The notes: generated from the sequence alone by a model not told the origin. DNA of 34,364 nucleotides from Tissierella sp. P1 (GCF_002266425.1 NZ_NPMN01000038.1:1-34364); one strand, 5' to 3'; positions 24,682-33,542 are shown, counted from the stretch's first letter. Numbers and translations: made by a program.

Positions 24682-26541
24682 TTATTCTATATTATATTTC
24701 TTTATTTTTTCATAGAAAGTAGTTTTACTTATTTTTAAGGCTTCCATCGCCCTTTTTTTATCTCCTCTATAAAATGATAATGTTCTCTCAATAATTGATT
24801 TCTCATATTCTTCTAGGTACTCTTTCAATGGAACTATATCAACGCTTTTATTCTCTTTTTTATTTAACTTTAAGGTTATATGTTTTGAAAGTATGTTATT
24901 TCCTTCAGCTAAATTGACAGCTCTTTCTAAAATATTTTCTAACTCCCTTACATTTCCAGGCCAATCATAGTTTAATATTAGATTAATAGCTTCAGAAGAA
25001 ATTCTTTTAGATTTACAGCCTATCTCATTGCAGATTTTTGGAAGCACTAGTTCAATCAATGCATTCATGTCTTGCTTTCTTTCCCTCAATGGCGGTATCC
25101 AAATAGGGAATACATTTATTCTATAATATAAATCCTCCCTAAAACTTCCCTTTATCATTTCATCTTCTAGATTTTTATTAGTAGCAGCAATGATACGTAT
25201 ATTTACTGTAATTTTTTCTGTACCACCAACTCTGTAGAAAGATTTTTCTTGAATAACTTGCAGTAATTTTACTTGTAAATTTGTAGATATGTCTCCGATT
25301 TCGTCTAAAAAAATGGTTCCTCCATTCGCTATTTCAAAAAAACCTTTTTTTCCTTCAGATCGTGCACCTGTGAATGCTCCTTTTTCATATCCAAAAAGCT
25401 CAGATTCCAACAATGTTTCAGGTATTGCACCACAATTCACATGAATAAAAGGCTTGTCTTTAAGCTTGCTATTCTGATGAATAGCCTGTGCAAGAATTGT
25501 TTTTCCCGTTCCGCTTTCTCCTAATATCAATACATTCGAATTAGTCTTAGAAGCCTTTAGTGCCATTCTCTTTACGTATTCAATTTGCTCACTATCTCCC
25601 ACAAAATTAGGAAATGCTTTGTTTAGGGCTTTCTCCTCTTTTAGTTGAGATTCAGCCTTTTCTAGCTGATTAATTGCATTATCTCTTTCCATTATAATCT
25701 TTTTTATTTCTGAAATATCTTCTACCTTTAATGCTGCTCCTATCCTCTGCTTTTTGTCCTCCACAGGTAAAAGTGTACACATAGTAGGATATCCGTTGAT
25801 TTCTTCAAATTTATCTATATAACTAATATCTTCTCCTTTAGCTACATTAAAAAATTGTTGGATTATAGAATCTGATTTGTGTATTTCAAAAATATTTTTT
25901 CCGATTACATCTAATGTTTCAGTATTCTTTCCTTTTGCCCTGTATTCTCTTCCTTTTAATATGTCATTGATACTTTCTCCCCTGGCAGTATATCCATGGG
26001 ATTGGTAGAACTTCATCTGTTTCGTGACTCCATCTAAAACCACCATATGTCCTATTGCATTGATGTAGCTCAAGGTGAATTCTTCATCTCTAACCTTAAT
26101 AAATATTATTTTATTTACAAAATCTATTTCAACTTCTATATCTACTTCTAAATAACTTGTTTTTAATTTTAAAACATCTTCCTTATGACCATTTTTTAAG
26201 GTCTTTAATACTGGATCAGTCATTCCATCTTTGCCAAATACGCCAATGACAATAATCGAATCTCCCATATCTATGTTATTATCCTTTACCCCCAAAGACT
26301 TTAATGAATCTGAATCCATCTTTCCATCATCCTGTCCTATGGAGTTATCTCCAATAATAACTATATCTCCAATATTAATTTTCCCTTTATCATGGTTAAT
26401 TTGTCCATCATAACTTATTCCAAATATTTCCTTAGCTTTATTATTATAGATTTGTATTTTTCCTTCATTATCTATTACTATAAAACCTTCAGACATCATA
26501 TCCGTAAACATTTTAACATAAGATTCTGAATTTAAAGACAT
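24682..26541 (-). CDS. PAS-AAA+-Fis sigma-54-dependent transcription activator
   Basis: The 619-residue enhancer-binding protein has an N-terminal PAS-like sensory domain (about 8-45, then an insert to about 155). A second PAS-like region follows (about 160-280), then a short coiled coil (about 283-307) and the AAA+ domain (about 313-540). The AAA+ domain shows Walker A GESGTGKT at 341-348, the sigma-54-contacting GAFTGA loop at 388-393 and Walker B TIFLDEIG at 409-416. A Fis-type helix-turn-helix closes the protein (590-616, ALKISKTTFYEKIKKY). All motifs for sigma-54 activation are intact. It lies between the M55 and VanX-like genes in one operon. That operon and two others nearby carry sigma-54-type promoters, so it is probably their activator and autoregulated. 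The ligand is unknown. Confidence 0.92.
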   Translation of the reverse strand: MSLNSESYVKMFTDMMSEGFIVIDNEGKIQIYNNKAKEIFGISYDGQINHDKGKINIGDIVIIGDNSIGQDDGKMDSDSLKSLGVKDNNIDMGDSIIVIGVFGKDGMTDPVLKTLKNGHKEDVLKLKTSYLEVDIEVEIDFVNKIIFIKVRDEEFTLSYINAIGHMVVLDGVTKQMKFYQSHGYTARGESINDILKGREYRAKGKNTETLDVIGKNIFEIHKSDSIIQQFFNVAKGEDISYIDKFEEINGYPTMCTLLPVEDKKQRIGAALKVEDISEIKKIIMERDNAINQLEKAESQLKEEKALNKAFPNFVGDSEQIEYVKRMALKASKTNSNVLILGESGTGKTILAQAIHQNSKLKDKPFIHVNCGAIPETLLESELFGYEKGAFTGARSEGKKGFFEIANGGTIFLDEIGDISTNLQVKLLQVIQEKSFYRVGGTEKITVNIRIIAATNKNLEDEMIKGSFREDLYYRINVFPIWIPPLRERKQDMNALIELVLPKICNEIGCKSKRISSEAINLILNYDWPGNVRELENILERAVNLAEGNNILSKHITLKLNKKENKSVDIVPLKEYLEEYEKSIIERTLSFYRGDKKRAMEALKISKTTFYEKIKKYNIE

Positions 26542-26620
26542 TTGATCACCCTTTAGATATATATTGTTACTTAATTATATCATCATAGGCTGATTTCTTG
26601 TAGCATTGTTATATTTAAAA

Positions 26621-27418
26621 TTATAATATAAACATTCTAGCTGTCATCAGTTCTTGAATATCCTTTGCTATATATTCCACTGTATGGTCGTCTATAAGTC
26701 TAGCTCCTGGATAATATCTTGCTTTATTAGCATCTTGATGCTCTGTAAATCTTATTTCCAACTTCAGCTCTTTTGGAGATTCTATTTTACATTCTTTAAC
26801 ATTTTTAATTCCTTCCTTTACTCCACTTTTTATAGATTCACATGCACAATTTGGATGCATGTTGAAGGTAGCACCACCTTCTCCACTTTTCACAGCCACA
26901 GTCTCTATATTTGGAACTAATTTTTTTGAGTTTTCACATAGTCTTTTATCTCCTGATAAAAATACTACTGGAACTCCATAATACGCAGATATCAATGAAT
27001 TCATCGTAAATTCTGATGCTAATTCTCCATTGATTTTTAAATATGTAGCCTTCTTAGAATTCATTGTATGAGCCAATGGGTTTCCGCTTTCTCCAGCAGC
27101 TGAATGATACCCGATAAAAATTGTAGCATCAAAACTTTCATTTATACCTGCCATCATTGATTCAGGCGAAGAAGTCCATCCTCTTATTACTCTTGCCTCT
27201 TTAGGAAGCTTAGATATGTCTATATTTCTTCCAGAGTCGTGAGCATCCTTTACCACTATTTCTTTTGCACCCATTTCTATTGCCGCTTCACATGCCGCTA
27301 TAGTTTCTTTAGTCATCTGACCAACTGCCCATGCATATTCTCCATGGCCTAATTCAGTTTCATTCCAATTAGTCACTCCAGTTATACCTTCAATATCTAC
27401 GCTAATATAAATCTTCAT
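26621..27418 (-). CDS. M55-family D-aminopeptidase (DppA-like)
   Basis: The 265-residue protein begins MKIYISVDIEG, the M55 hallmark, with likely metal ligands D8 and E10, His60 in KDAHD, His105 in IGYHS and a glutamate in GELASE (132-136). B. subtilis DppA, the founding member, is a zinc D-aminopeptidase that releases D-Ala from D-Ala-D-Ala and small D-peptides and forms a decamer. There is no signal peptide, so it acts on imported peptides. It is the first gene after the sigma-54-type promoter at 27589-27604 and is followed 79 bp later by the activator gene. The ribosome binding site region is AAAGGAGTGGGAGG. Confidence 0.9.
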   Translation of the reverse strand: MKIYISVDIEGITGVTNWNETELGHGEYAWAVGQMTKETIAACEAAIEMGAKEIVVKDAHDSGRNIDISKLPKEARVIRGWTSSPESMMAGINESFDATIFIGYHSAAGESGNPLAHTMNSKKATYLKINGELASEFTMNSLISAYYGVPVVFLSGDKRLCENSKKLVPNIETVAVKSGEGGATFNMHPNCACESIKSGVKEGIKNVKECKIESPKELKLEIRFTEHQDANKARYYPGARLIDDHTVEYIAKDIQELMTARMFIL

Positions 27419-27750
27419 CCTCCCACTCCTTTATTGTATATTTTCAATGCTAATCATATTTATAACCTTTAGACAGATTTTAATCTATCTATTAAGATAC
27501 TTCTTTTTTCTGGTAATACATAAAAAATAATCTAAAATAAATTTAACAGATATAATATACATAGGTCATTTAATTATATATGAATATATGCAAACTATAT
27601 GCCATTAGATAAATATGTTAATTTTCAACATTTTATAAACATCGGATTTACTTTAGGGCGAATTTCCCCCCCATTGCAAAACCCATTACCCCATAAGTTT
27701 AGATTCATTGTCTCTAGTAATATATGGTCTTTCTATTTAATATTACTTAT
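27419..27750. other. Regulatory region upstream of the M55 operon
   Basis: This 332-bp gene-free stretch contains the sigma-54-type promoter (27589-27604). About 60-100 bp upstream of it is a locally C-rich segment (27655-27693, GGGCGAATTTCCCC then CCCATT repeats) that stands out in the AT-rich background and could bind the activator. No terminator is recognised after the M20 gene. Confidence 0.45.
27589..27604 (-). promoter_or_regulatory. Sigma-54 (-24/-12) promoter of the M55-activator-VanX-epimerase operon
   Basis: The minus strand reads TGGCATATAGTTTGCA. GG and GC are exactly 10 nt apart, and both boxes are the same as at the spmA promoter (TGGCAT and TTGCA) with a different 5-nt spacer. 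Transcription would start near 27579, leaving a leader of about 160 nt. Confidence 0.7.
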
Positions 27751-28929
27751 TTAAAACATATCCAACAGTTCAAGCAAGGCCTTGGTTTGTAAAAGGACAC
27801 CTATTCTAATACACTTTTCATCTGCCATAAAACATTCACTATGAATCGGTGCTGTCCAGCCTTTATCCTTATTTCCACATCCCAAATTATAATATGCCCC
27901 TTTAGTGTCTTGTAAAAAGAAGGAAAAATCATCTGCACCCATACTTGGAAACTCTTTAAATTTCACTTTATCCTTGCTCAATATACTTTCTGCCGTTTGC
28001 CTCAAAACATCAACTACTTCATCATTATTTATAAGAGCTGGATAGCCCTCTTCAAATTCTACTATTGCTGCTGCTCCATATGCTTTTGCTGTATTCTCTG
28101 TTATTTCTCTAATCCTATTTTTTGCAAATACTCTTGTATCTGGATCAATTGTCCTAAGAGTACCTGACATAATGACTTCTCCAGGTATTATATTATTTTT
28201 TATACCGCCATTAATTTGGCCCAATGTTAAAACAACAGAATTTAAGGGCGATATGTTCCTGCTTACTAAGGATTGTAAGGCTGTAATTATATATCCAGCT
28301 GTTACTATAGGATCTACGGATTGATCAGGATAAGCTGCATGGCTTGATTTACCAGTTATTTTTATAGAGAATTCGTTAGTAGCTGCATTCACTTTCCCAT
28401 ATTTAAATTCAACTTCTCCTGCATCTAAATAAGGCATTACATGTAATGATAACATATACTCAACATCTGGATTCTTTAAATACCCTTCCTCAATCATCTT
28501 TTTTGCTCCGCCTATGGTCTCTTCTGCTGGTTGAAAAAATATTTTTACATTTCCACAGATTTCATTCTCTATTTCTTTCAATATCTTTGCCACTCCCAGA
28601 TGTATGGCTGTATGAATATCATGTCCACAGGCATGCATAACTCCCTCATTCACTGATTTAAATGGAATATCAGTTAGTTCTGTTATTGGTAATGCATCAA
28701 TGTCTGCTCTAGCACCTACAGTCTTACCATCTTTCTTTCCTCTTATTATTGCTACAACACCTGTTTCAGCAACTCCCTTTACATGCTCGATCCCCCACTC
28801 ATTTAGATACTCGCAAATTCTATCACTGGTTCTATACTCCTGCTCACTTAACTCAGGGTGCATATGAAAGTCTCTTCTTATGTCTATTAATTGGGAAAAA
28901 ATATCATCAACCCTTTTTTCTATATCCAT
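27751..28929 (-). CDS. M20-family amidohydrolase (N-acyl-amino-acid/aminoacylase type)
   Basis: The 392-residue protein has the M20D pattern: FHMHPELSEQEYRT near 21-34, GARADIDALPI near 72-82, the metal-binding HACGHD at 99-104, QPAEE near 133-137, and a lid domain (about 180-290). Metal-binding histidines near 162 (SLHVMPYLD) and at the C-terminal HSECF complete the site. Members hydrolyse N-acetyl- or N-acyl-amino acids, hippurate or N-acetyl-diaminopimelate. The exact substrate cannot be told, but the position in an operon with alr and lysA hints at an acyl-amino acid linked to D-Ala or DAP metabolism. It lies 13 bp after the alr end, with an AAGGAGAG site. Confidence 0.87.
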   Translation of the reverse strand: MDIEKRVDDIFSQLIDIRRDFHMHPELSEQEYRTSDRICEYLNEWGIEHVKGVAETGVVAIIRGKKDGKTVGARADIDALPITELTDIPFKSVNEGVMHACGHDIHTAIHLGVAKILKEIENEICGNVKIFFQPAEETIGGAKKMIEEGYLKNPDVEYMLSLHVMPYLDAGEVEFKYGKVNAATNEFSIKITGKSSHAAYPDQSVDPIVTAGYIITALQSLVSRNISPLNSVVLTLGQINGGIKNNIIPGEVIMSGTLRTIDPDTRVFAKNRIREITENTAKAYGAAAIVEFEEGYPALINNDEVVDVLRQTAESILSKDKVKFKEFPSMGADDFSFFLQDTKGAYYNLGCGNKDKGWTAPIHSECFMADEKCIRIGVLLQTKALLELLDMF

Positions 28930-28942
28930 ATTACTCTCCTTA

Positions 28943-30087
28943 TTATATATAATTAATTATATTTACTATTTTTTCATCCTTAATATAGACCCGTGGTACT
29001 CGCATACCAATTCTACTCATTATCTCATTTTTATTTGTACTTCCTAGTAAAGAAGCATTGTGAATATCAAGAGTATTATTTATTCCGTCACCATATATAA
29101 TAGCCTCATCGCCTTCACATACTTCTTCTATATCAGTTAAATCAACCATACATTGATCCATACAGATTATTCCAATTATTGGTGCTTTTTGATTACGAAT
29201 TGTAATAAAACCTTTGCCTGTTAAATTCCGAGGATATCCATCAGCATATCCAAAGGGAACAGTCCCAATAATACTATCCCTTTCTGCTTTCCATACATAA
29301 CTGTAGCTTACACCTTCACCTTTAGAAACTTTTCTGACATTATATACTTTTGTTTTTAATGCTAGTGCTTGTTTTAAATCTAAAGTTCCATAGTGAAACC
29401 CCTTTATACCATATATAATTGCCCCAGGCTTATCATATTCATCCTGAACTCTGGATAATCAACTGCTGATATACTATCTTCAATATGCTTATATTTAAAT
29501 TTAATACCTCTTTCTTCAAGGCTCTCTATGACCTTTACGAGCTTTCTATATTGTTTCTCATCTTCTTCTTTGTTTGTTAGAGCCAAATGAGAAAATATTC
29601 CTTCTACATTTAGGTTTGGCAATTTAGAAATTTTTTCGATTTCGTCTATGCTTTCTTTCGAATCTCTAAATCCCAATCTATTAAATCCTGTATCATATTT
29701 TATATGAACAACAGGTATTTTATTATATCTATTGCCATAATCATTTAAAATTTCAGCTTGCCTATATGAAAATATGGTTTGAATTATATCATTTTTAACT
29801 ACATGTTCCAAATATTTATCTGGAGTAAATCCCATAATAAATATCTTGTAATCTGAAAAATGTCGTCTAAGGTCTAATGCCTCCGTAAGAGTTGCTACAG
29901 CTAAATAATCCGCTCCATTTTCCATCAATTCTTGGGCCACTCCAACTGCACCATGACCATAGCCATTAGCTTTAACTACTGCCGCTATAGCTACTTCTTC
30001 TCCAACCATTTCCTTTATATTTTTCATATTATATATTATATTATCTAGATTAACCTCAAGAAAGGTATCGCGTAGTAGAAGTTCCAT
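28943..30087 (-). pseudogene. alr: Alanine racemase gene interrupted by a one-base frameshift
   Basis: The first part (30087 down to about 29430) encodes the PLP barrel with Lys39 in VVKANGYGHG, DTGFNRLGF, IFSHLALT and ends correctly at RMNMI. There one base is missing: restoring a C at about 29429 (plus strand) changes AGCCTGGGG to AGGCCTGGGG and yields the family-typical MIRPGAIIYG. The frame then continues through GEGVSYSYVW (catalytic Tyr), VPFGYADGYPR, GIICMDQCMVDLTD to the stop at 28943, with no other lesion. The repaired protein would be about 381 residues, the normal length. As given, translation ends after 227 residues. A sequencing error is as likely as a real mutation, since everything else is intact. 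The enzyme would convert D-Ala to L-Ala. Ribosome binding site TTTGGAGG. Confidence 0.85.
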
Positions 30088-30125
30088 AGTTTATTCCTCC
30101 AAATATATTTAATACATAATAACAA

Positions 30126-31388
30126 TTATATATCATTTCTCAATATGTCATCATAGTTTTCTCTTTTAACTATTAACCTGTCTTTTCCTTCACTTAACAT
30201 GACTACAGCAGGTCTTGGGATTCTATTATAATTACTCGACATAGAATAATTATATGCTCCTGTTGATAGAACTGCTAGCATATCTCCTGTTTCTACTTTA
30301 GGTACTTTCAAATCCCAAATCAAAATATCCCCAGATTCACAACACTTTCCTGCTACAGTCACTACATCTGTTAATTCCTCTCCCGCCTTATTTATGACGA
30401 TAGCCTCGTATTTAGCTTCATATAAGCTGGGTCTTGGATTATCGGGCATACCACCATCAATTGAAACATAAGTCCGTATTCCCGGAATTTCCTTAATAGC
30501 TCCTATCGTATAGATTGTAATCCCTGCTTCTCCTACTACCCATCTGCCAGGTTCTATTATTACTAAAGGTCTTTCTAACTCATATTCTTTACATCTATCT
30601 TCAATCTCTTCTATTATAGAATCTGTAAAATAGGCTAAAGGTTTTCTTTCCTCACCTTCAGAATAATGAATACCATATCCTCCCCCAGTATTTAACTCCT
30701 TGACGATAAATCCATATTCATCTTTTACTTTTTTCATTAACTGCATCATTATCTGAATAGCTTTAATATGATTTCCATTATCTGAAATCTGTGACCCAAT
30801 ATGAAAATGGAATCCAAGCAATTCAGTGAATTCCAATTTCAAAACCTTTTCCATTGCTGCCTTTATAGTTTTTTCATCTAGAGGTATTCCAAATTTAGAA
30901 TCCACTTGCCCAGTTTGAATATACTTATGGGTATGGCTGTCGATACCTGGACTTATTCTAAATAGTATATGAACCTTTTTATTATATTTCTTTGCTATCT
31001 CTTCAATAATATCCATTTCTTCTAAGTGATCTACAACTATTCTTCCTACATTATTTTCTATTGCCAATTCTAGTTCATCTATAGTTTTATTATTTCCATG
31101 GAATATTATTTTTTCCATAGGAAACTCAACTTGAATTGCAGTGTAAAGCTCACCACCAGACACTACATCCATTCCTATAGCCGATTTTTTAATAATCCTG
31201 GCCATTTCCTTAGTTAGAAATGCTTTACTAGCATATACCGCCATTGTCTTGGGATGCTTATCCAGAAAATCTTCTCTAATCTCCCTCAGTCTATCTTTAA
31301 TATAATCCTCAGACATTACATAAAGAGGTGTTTTATATTTTTCAGCTAATTTAACTGTATCACATCCAGCAAATATATAATTATTCAT
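30126..31388 (-). CDS. lysA: Diaminopimelate decarboxylase
   Basis: The 420-residue protein is a fold-type III PLP enzyme with the Schiff-base Lys55 in YASKAF and a GGE motif in DVVSGGELYTA. Also present are GFHFHIGSQ (about 193-201), the LNTGGGYG phosphate-binding loop, EPGRWVVGEAG, and the substrate-contacting Cys-Glu-Ser in KCCESGD near 348 with GAYNYSMSSNYN near 383. Length is normal. It makes L-lysine from meso-DAP. It heads a likely operon with alr (38 bp downstream) and the M20 gene, which would process the DAP and D-Ala released from wall peptides. It could equally be the ordinary biosynthetic enzyme. The ribosome binding site is GGAGGAG. Confidence 0.93.
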   Translation of the reverse strand: MNNYIFAGCDTVKLAEKYKTPLYVMSEDYIKDRLREIREDFLDKHPKTMAVYASKAFLTKEMARIIKKSAIGMDVVSGGELYTAIQVEFPMEKIIFHGNNKTIDELELAIENNVGRIVVDHLEEMDIIEEIAKKYNKKVHILFRISPGIDSHTHKYIQTGQVDSKFGIPLDEKTIKAAMEKVLKLEFTELLGFHFHIGSQISDNGNHIKAIQIMMQLMKKVKDEYGFIVKELNTGGGYGIHYSEGEERKPLAYFTDSIIEEIEDRCKEYELERPLVIIEPGRWVVGEAGITIYTIGAIKEIPGIRTYVSIDGGMPDNPRPSLYEAKYEAIVINKAGEELTDVVTVAGKCCESGDILIWDLKVPKVETGDMLAVLSTGAYNYSMSSNYNRIPRPAVVMLSEGKDRLIVKRENYDDILRNDI

Positions 31389-31439
31389 TTAATAACAACT
31401 CCTCCGCAAAATAGTTTCCAATATTAATTACAAGCAAAA

Positions 31440-31492
31440 AATATGCCAAGTAAATAAATAGCCTATTGCTAATATTTAACCTGGCATATTTG
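31440..31492 (-). terminator. Intrinsic terminator of the flavodiiron protein gene
   Basis: AAATATGCCA (31440-31449) and TGGCATATTT (31483-31492) pair, with additional inner pairing (TAAATA/TATTTA), and the minus strand continues into TTTTTTGC. It lies between the flavodiiron gene and lysA. A separate cluster of short CGGAA/TTCCG repeats occupies 31528-31560, of no clear meaning. Confidence 0.75.
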
Positions 31493-31577
31493 AAATTTTA
31501 GTAATATTTCTTCCTATTTCTCGTTTTTTTTCCGTCTTTTCGGAACTGTTCTTCGGAAAACTTCTTATTATTCTTTT

Positions 31578-32765
31578 CTATAGTTTTTCCGCAAAATTCT
31601 TTCCAAATTCTATACACCTTGATGTAGCTTCTGCATCTGGATTCCAAAGTTCTTTTATTCCTTCTTGTACTATCTCAAGTTTTGCATCCTTTAGCTTCTG
31701 CTCTATTACGGCTACGGACTCACCAGACCAACCATAGGAACCAAAAGCTGCTGACTTTTTATTCTTAAATCCTATTCCTTTTATCATCTCAAGAATCCCT
31801 GCTGTTGCATGCATTATACTCTTATTAACTGTAGAAGAACCAAATAATATTGCTTTAGATTTAAATAATTCAGTTATTACATCATTTTTATCTGAATTTG
31901 CTGCATTATATAGTTTTACAGTTACATCTTTATTCACTGATTTTATACCCTCTGAAATTGCCTCTGCCATTCTTTTTGTGCCATTCCACATAGTATCATA
32001 TACTATTGTAATTTGATTTTCTTGATATGCATCTGCCCACTCTAAATATTTTTCAACTATTTGTGCCGGATTATCTCTCCAGATAATTCCATGAGATGTA
32101 GCTATCATATTAAGCGGCAGGTTAAACCCTAAAACCTCTTTAATTTTATTAGTGACTAATACACTAAATGGAGTTAATATATTTGCGTAGTATTTAACAG
32201 CCTCTTGATATAATTCTCCCTGATCTACTAAATCATTATACATTAAATCCGATGCATAATGTTGTCCAAAGGCATCATTACTAAATAATATATTTTCTCC
32301 GCTCATATAAGTCATCATACTATCTGGCCAATGAAGCATTCTTGCTTCTACGAATGTTAGAGTTGATTCTCCTATATCTAATGTATCTCCTGTCTTTACT
32401 TCTACAAAGTTCCAATCTTCATGGAAATGGCCTTTTAATATTTTTGCCCCGTTTGATGTACAATAGATTGGAGTATTTGGTATCTCCTTCATTAACAATG
32501 GTAAAGCTCCGCTATGGTCTATCTCTGAATGTTGCGCTATTATATAGTCTATTTCATTTAGGTCTATTTCCTTCTTTAATTTCTCAACATACTCTTCAGC
32601 AAATGGTTCCCAAACTGTATCAATAAGTACTGTCTTCTTGTCTCTAATTAAGTATGAATTATAGGAAGACCCCCTATGTGTCGAGTATTCATCTCCATGG
32701 AAAGTTCTTAATTCCCAATCTATCTTCCCTACCCATGTTACCTTATCAGTCATCTTAAAACTCAT
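31578..32765 (-). CDS. Flavodiiron protein (A-type flavoprotein, FprA-like)
   Basis: The 395-residue protein has an N-terminal metallo-beta-lactamase-like di-iron domain: ligands H79, E81, D83 and H84 in HSEIDHSG, a histidine in ARMLHWPDSM, aspartate in FSNDAFGQH and histidine in IATSHGIIWR. A C-terminal flavodoxin-like FMN domain starts near 252 (TIVYDTMWNGTKRMAEAI). This is the standard two-domain class A flavodiiron protein, which reduces O2 to water and/or NO to N2O in anaerobes. No rubredoxin domain is fused, so a separate rubredoxin is expected as electron donor. It is divergent from a hemerythrin gene 135 bp away, which supports an oxygen or NO stress role. The ribosome binding site is AAGGGGG. 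Confidence 0.94.
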   Translation of the reverse strand: MSFKMTDKVTWVGKIDWELRTFHGDEYSTHRGSSYNSYLIRDKKTVLIDTVWEPFAEEYVEKLKKEIDLNEIDYIIAQHSEIDHSGALPLLMKEIPNTPIYCTSNGAKILKGHFHEDWNFVEVKTGDTLDIGESTLTFVEARMLHWPDSMMTYMSGENILFSNDAFGQHYASDLMYNDLVDQGELYQEAVKYYANILTPFSVLVTNKIKEVLGFNLPLNMIATSHGIIWRDNPAQIVEKYLEWADAYQENQITIVYDTMWNGTKRMAEAISEGIKSVNKDVTVKLYNAANSDKNDVITELFKSKAILFGSSTVNKSIMHATAGILEMIKGIGFKNKKSAAFGSYGWSGESVAVIEQKLKDAKLEIVQEGIKELWNPDAEATSRCIEFGKNFAEKL

Positions 32766-32900
32766 TGCACTACCCCCTTATAATTAATTATTTAATCCCA
32801 TAATATATGTACCCATTTTATTGTAAAATATTATTATTTTGTTATTTATTATGAAATTAAGGGTAAAATCATAAAGAAAATATTTTGTGAGGTGAATATC

Positions 32901-33455
32901 TTGGAATCCATAAGAATAATGGTTGAAGAACATACCAATATTAGGAAAATGCTTAAAGTAATCAGGAAAATTTCCTATAGAGTTATGACTAACTCTGAAT
33001 ACGATATAGATGATTTACCAAGAATAATTGATTTTGTAAGAACCTATGCAGATAAACATCATCATGGGAAAGAAGAGGATATACTATTTCAGACAATGAA
33101 TAAGGAAATTGAAAAATTAGCAAAATCAGGTGCTATTACTGGAATGTATATAGAGCATGATATGGGAAGACTTTACATGGCCAATCTTGAAAAGTCATTG
33201 GAAGAATTTAAGAATGGCAATGATGAAGCAAGACTTGATATTATAGCAAATGCCATTTCCTATACAGATTTATTGTATAGACATATAGAGAAAGAAAATA
33301 CCGCCATGTATAAATTTGCTGAAAATATGTTAAATGATAGCAGTAAAGCTTTTATTGAGGATGAATGTAAAAAAGTAGAAAACTCCGCAACTGAGGCACG
33401 AATTCAAGAAAAATATATTACTTTAATAGAAGAATTGGAAAGTAAATATAAATAG
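32901..33455 (+). CDS. Hemerythrin-domain protein
   Basis: I take TTG 32901-32903 as the start, with GAGGTGA 5 nt upstream. The GTG at 32892 lies inside that site. The 184-residue protein is predicted to be a four-helix bundle with hemerythrin-like iron ligands: His in VEEHTN near 11, His/Glu in DKHHHGKEEDILF near 52-58, His in YIEHDMGR near 87 and His/Glu in RHIEKEN near 133-137. Such bacterial proteins bind a di-iron centre and O2 or NO. It is divergent from the flavodiiron gene and probably co-regulated with it. An effective terminator follows directly. Confidence 0.9.
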   Translation: MESIRIMVEEHTNIRKMLKVIRKISYRVMTNSEYDIDDLPRIIDFVRTYADKHHHGKEEDILFQTMNKEIEKLAKSGAITGMYIEHDMGRLYMANLEKSLEEFKNGNDEARLDIIANAISYTDLLYRHIEKENTAMYKFAENMLNDSSKAFIEDECKKVENSATEARIQEKYITLIEELESKYK

Positions 33456-33471
33456 AATAAACATAAAAAAG

Positions 33472-33512
33472 TGACCTAGGTAATACAATGCAATTACCTA
33501 GGTCATTTTTTT
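33472..33512 (+). terminator. Strong intrinsic terminator after the hemerythrin gene
   Basis: TGACCTAGGTAAT (33472-33484) pairs perfectly with ATTACCTAGGTCA (33493-33505) around an 8-nt loop, followed by T7 (33506-33512). It starts 16 bp after the stop codon. Confidence 0.92.
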
Positions 33513-33542
33513 AATCAAACTATCTTTTACTTAACAAATTAG

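Noticed and set aside
31407..31422. A GG-N10-GC match (TGGAAACTATTTTGC) before lysA that looks like a fourth sigma-54 promoter
   Set aside because: Its start point would fall after the GGAGGAG ribosome binding site, only a few bases before the ATG, so the mRNA would lack that site. The -24 box is also poor.
31469..31482. Another GG-N10-GC spacing in the lysA upstream region
   Set aside because: The -12 box is TAGC rather than TTGC, and the site lies in the loop of the flavodiiron terminator. Chance matches of four bases are expected in this much intergenic DNA.
31528..31560. CGGAA/TTCCG repeats between the flavodiiron and lysA genes as a riboswitch or T-box
   Set aside because: The segment is too short and lacks a T-box sequence (no GGTGG-type element) or a lysine-riboswitch-like layout.
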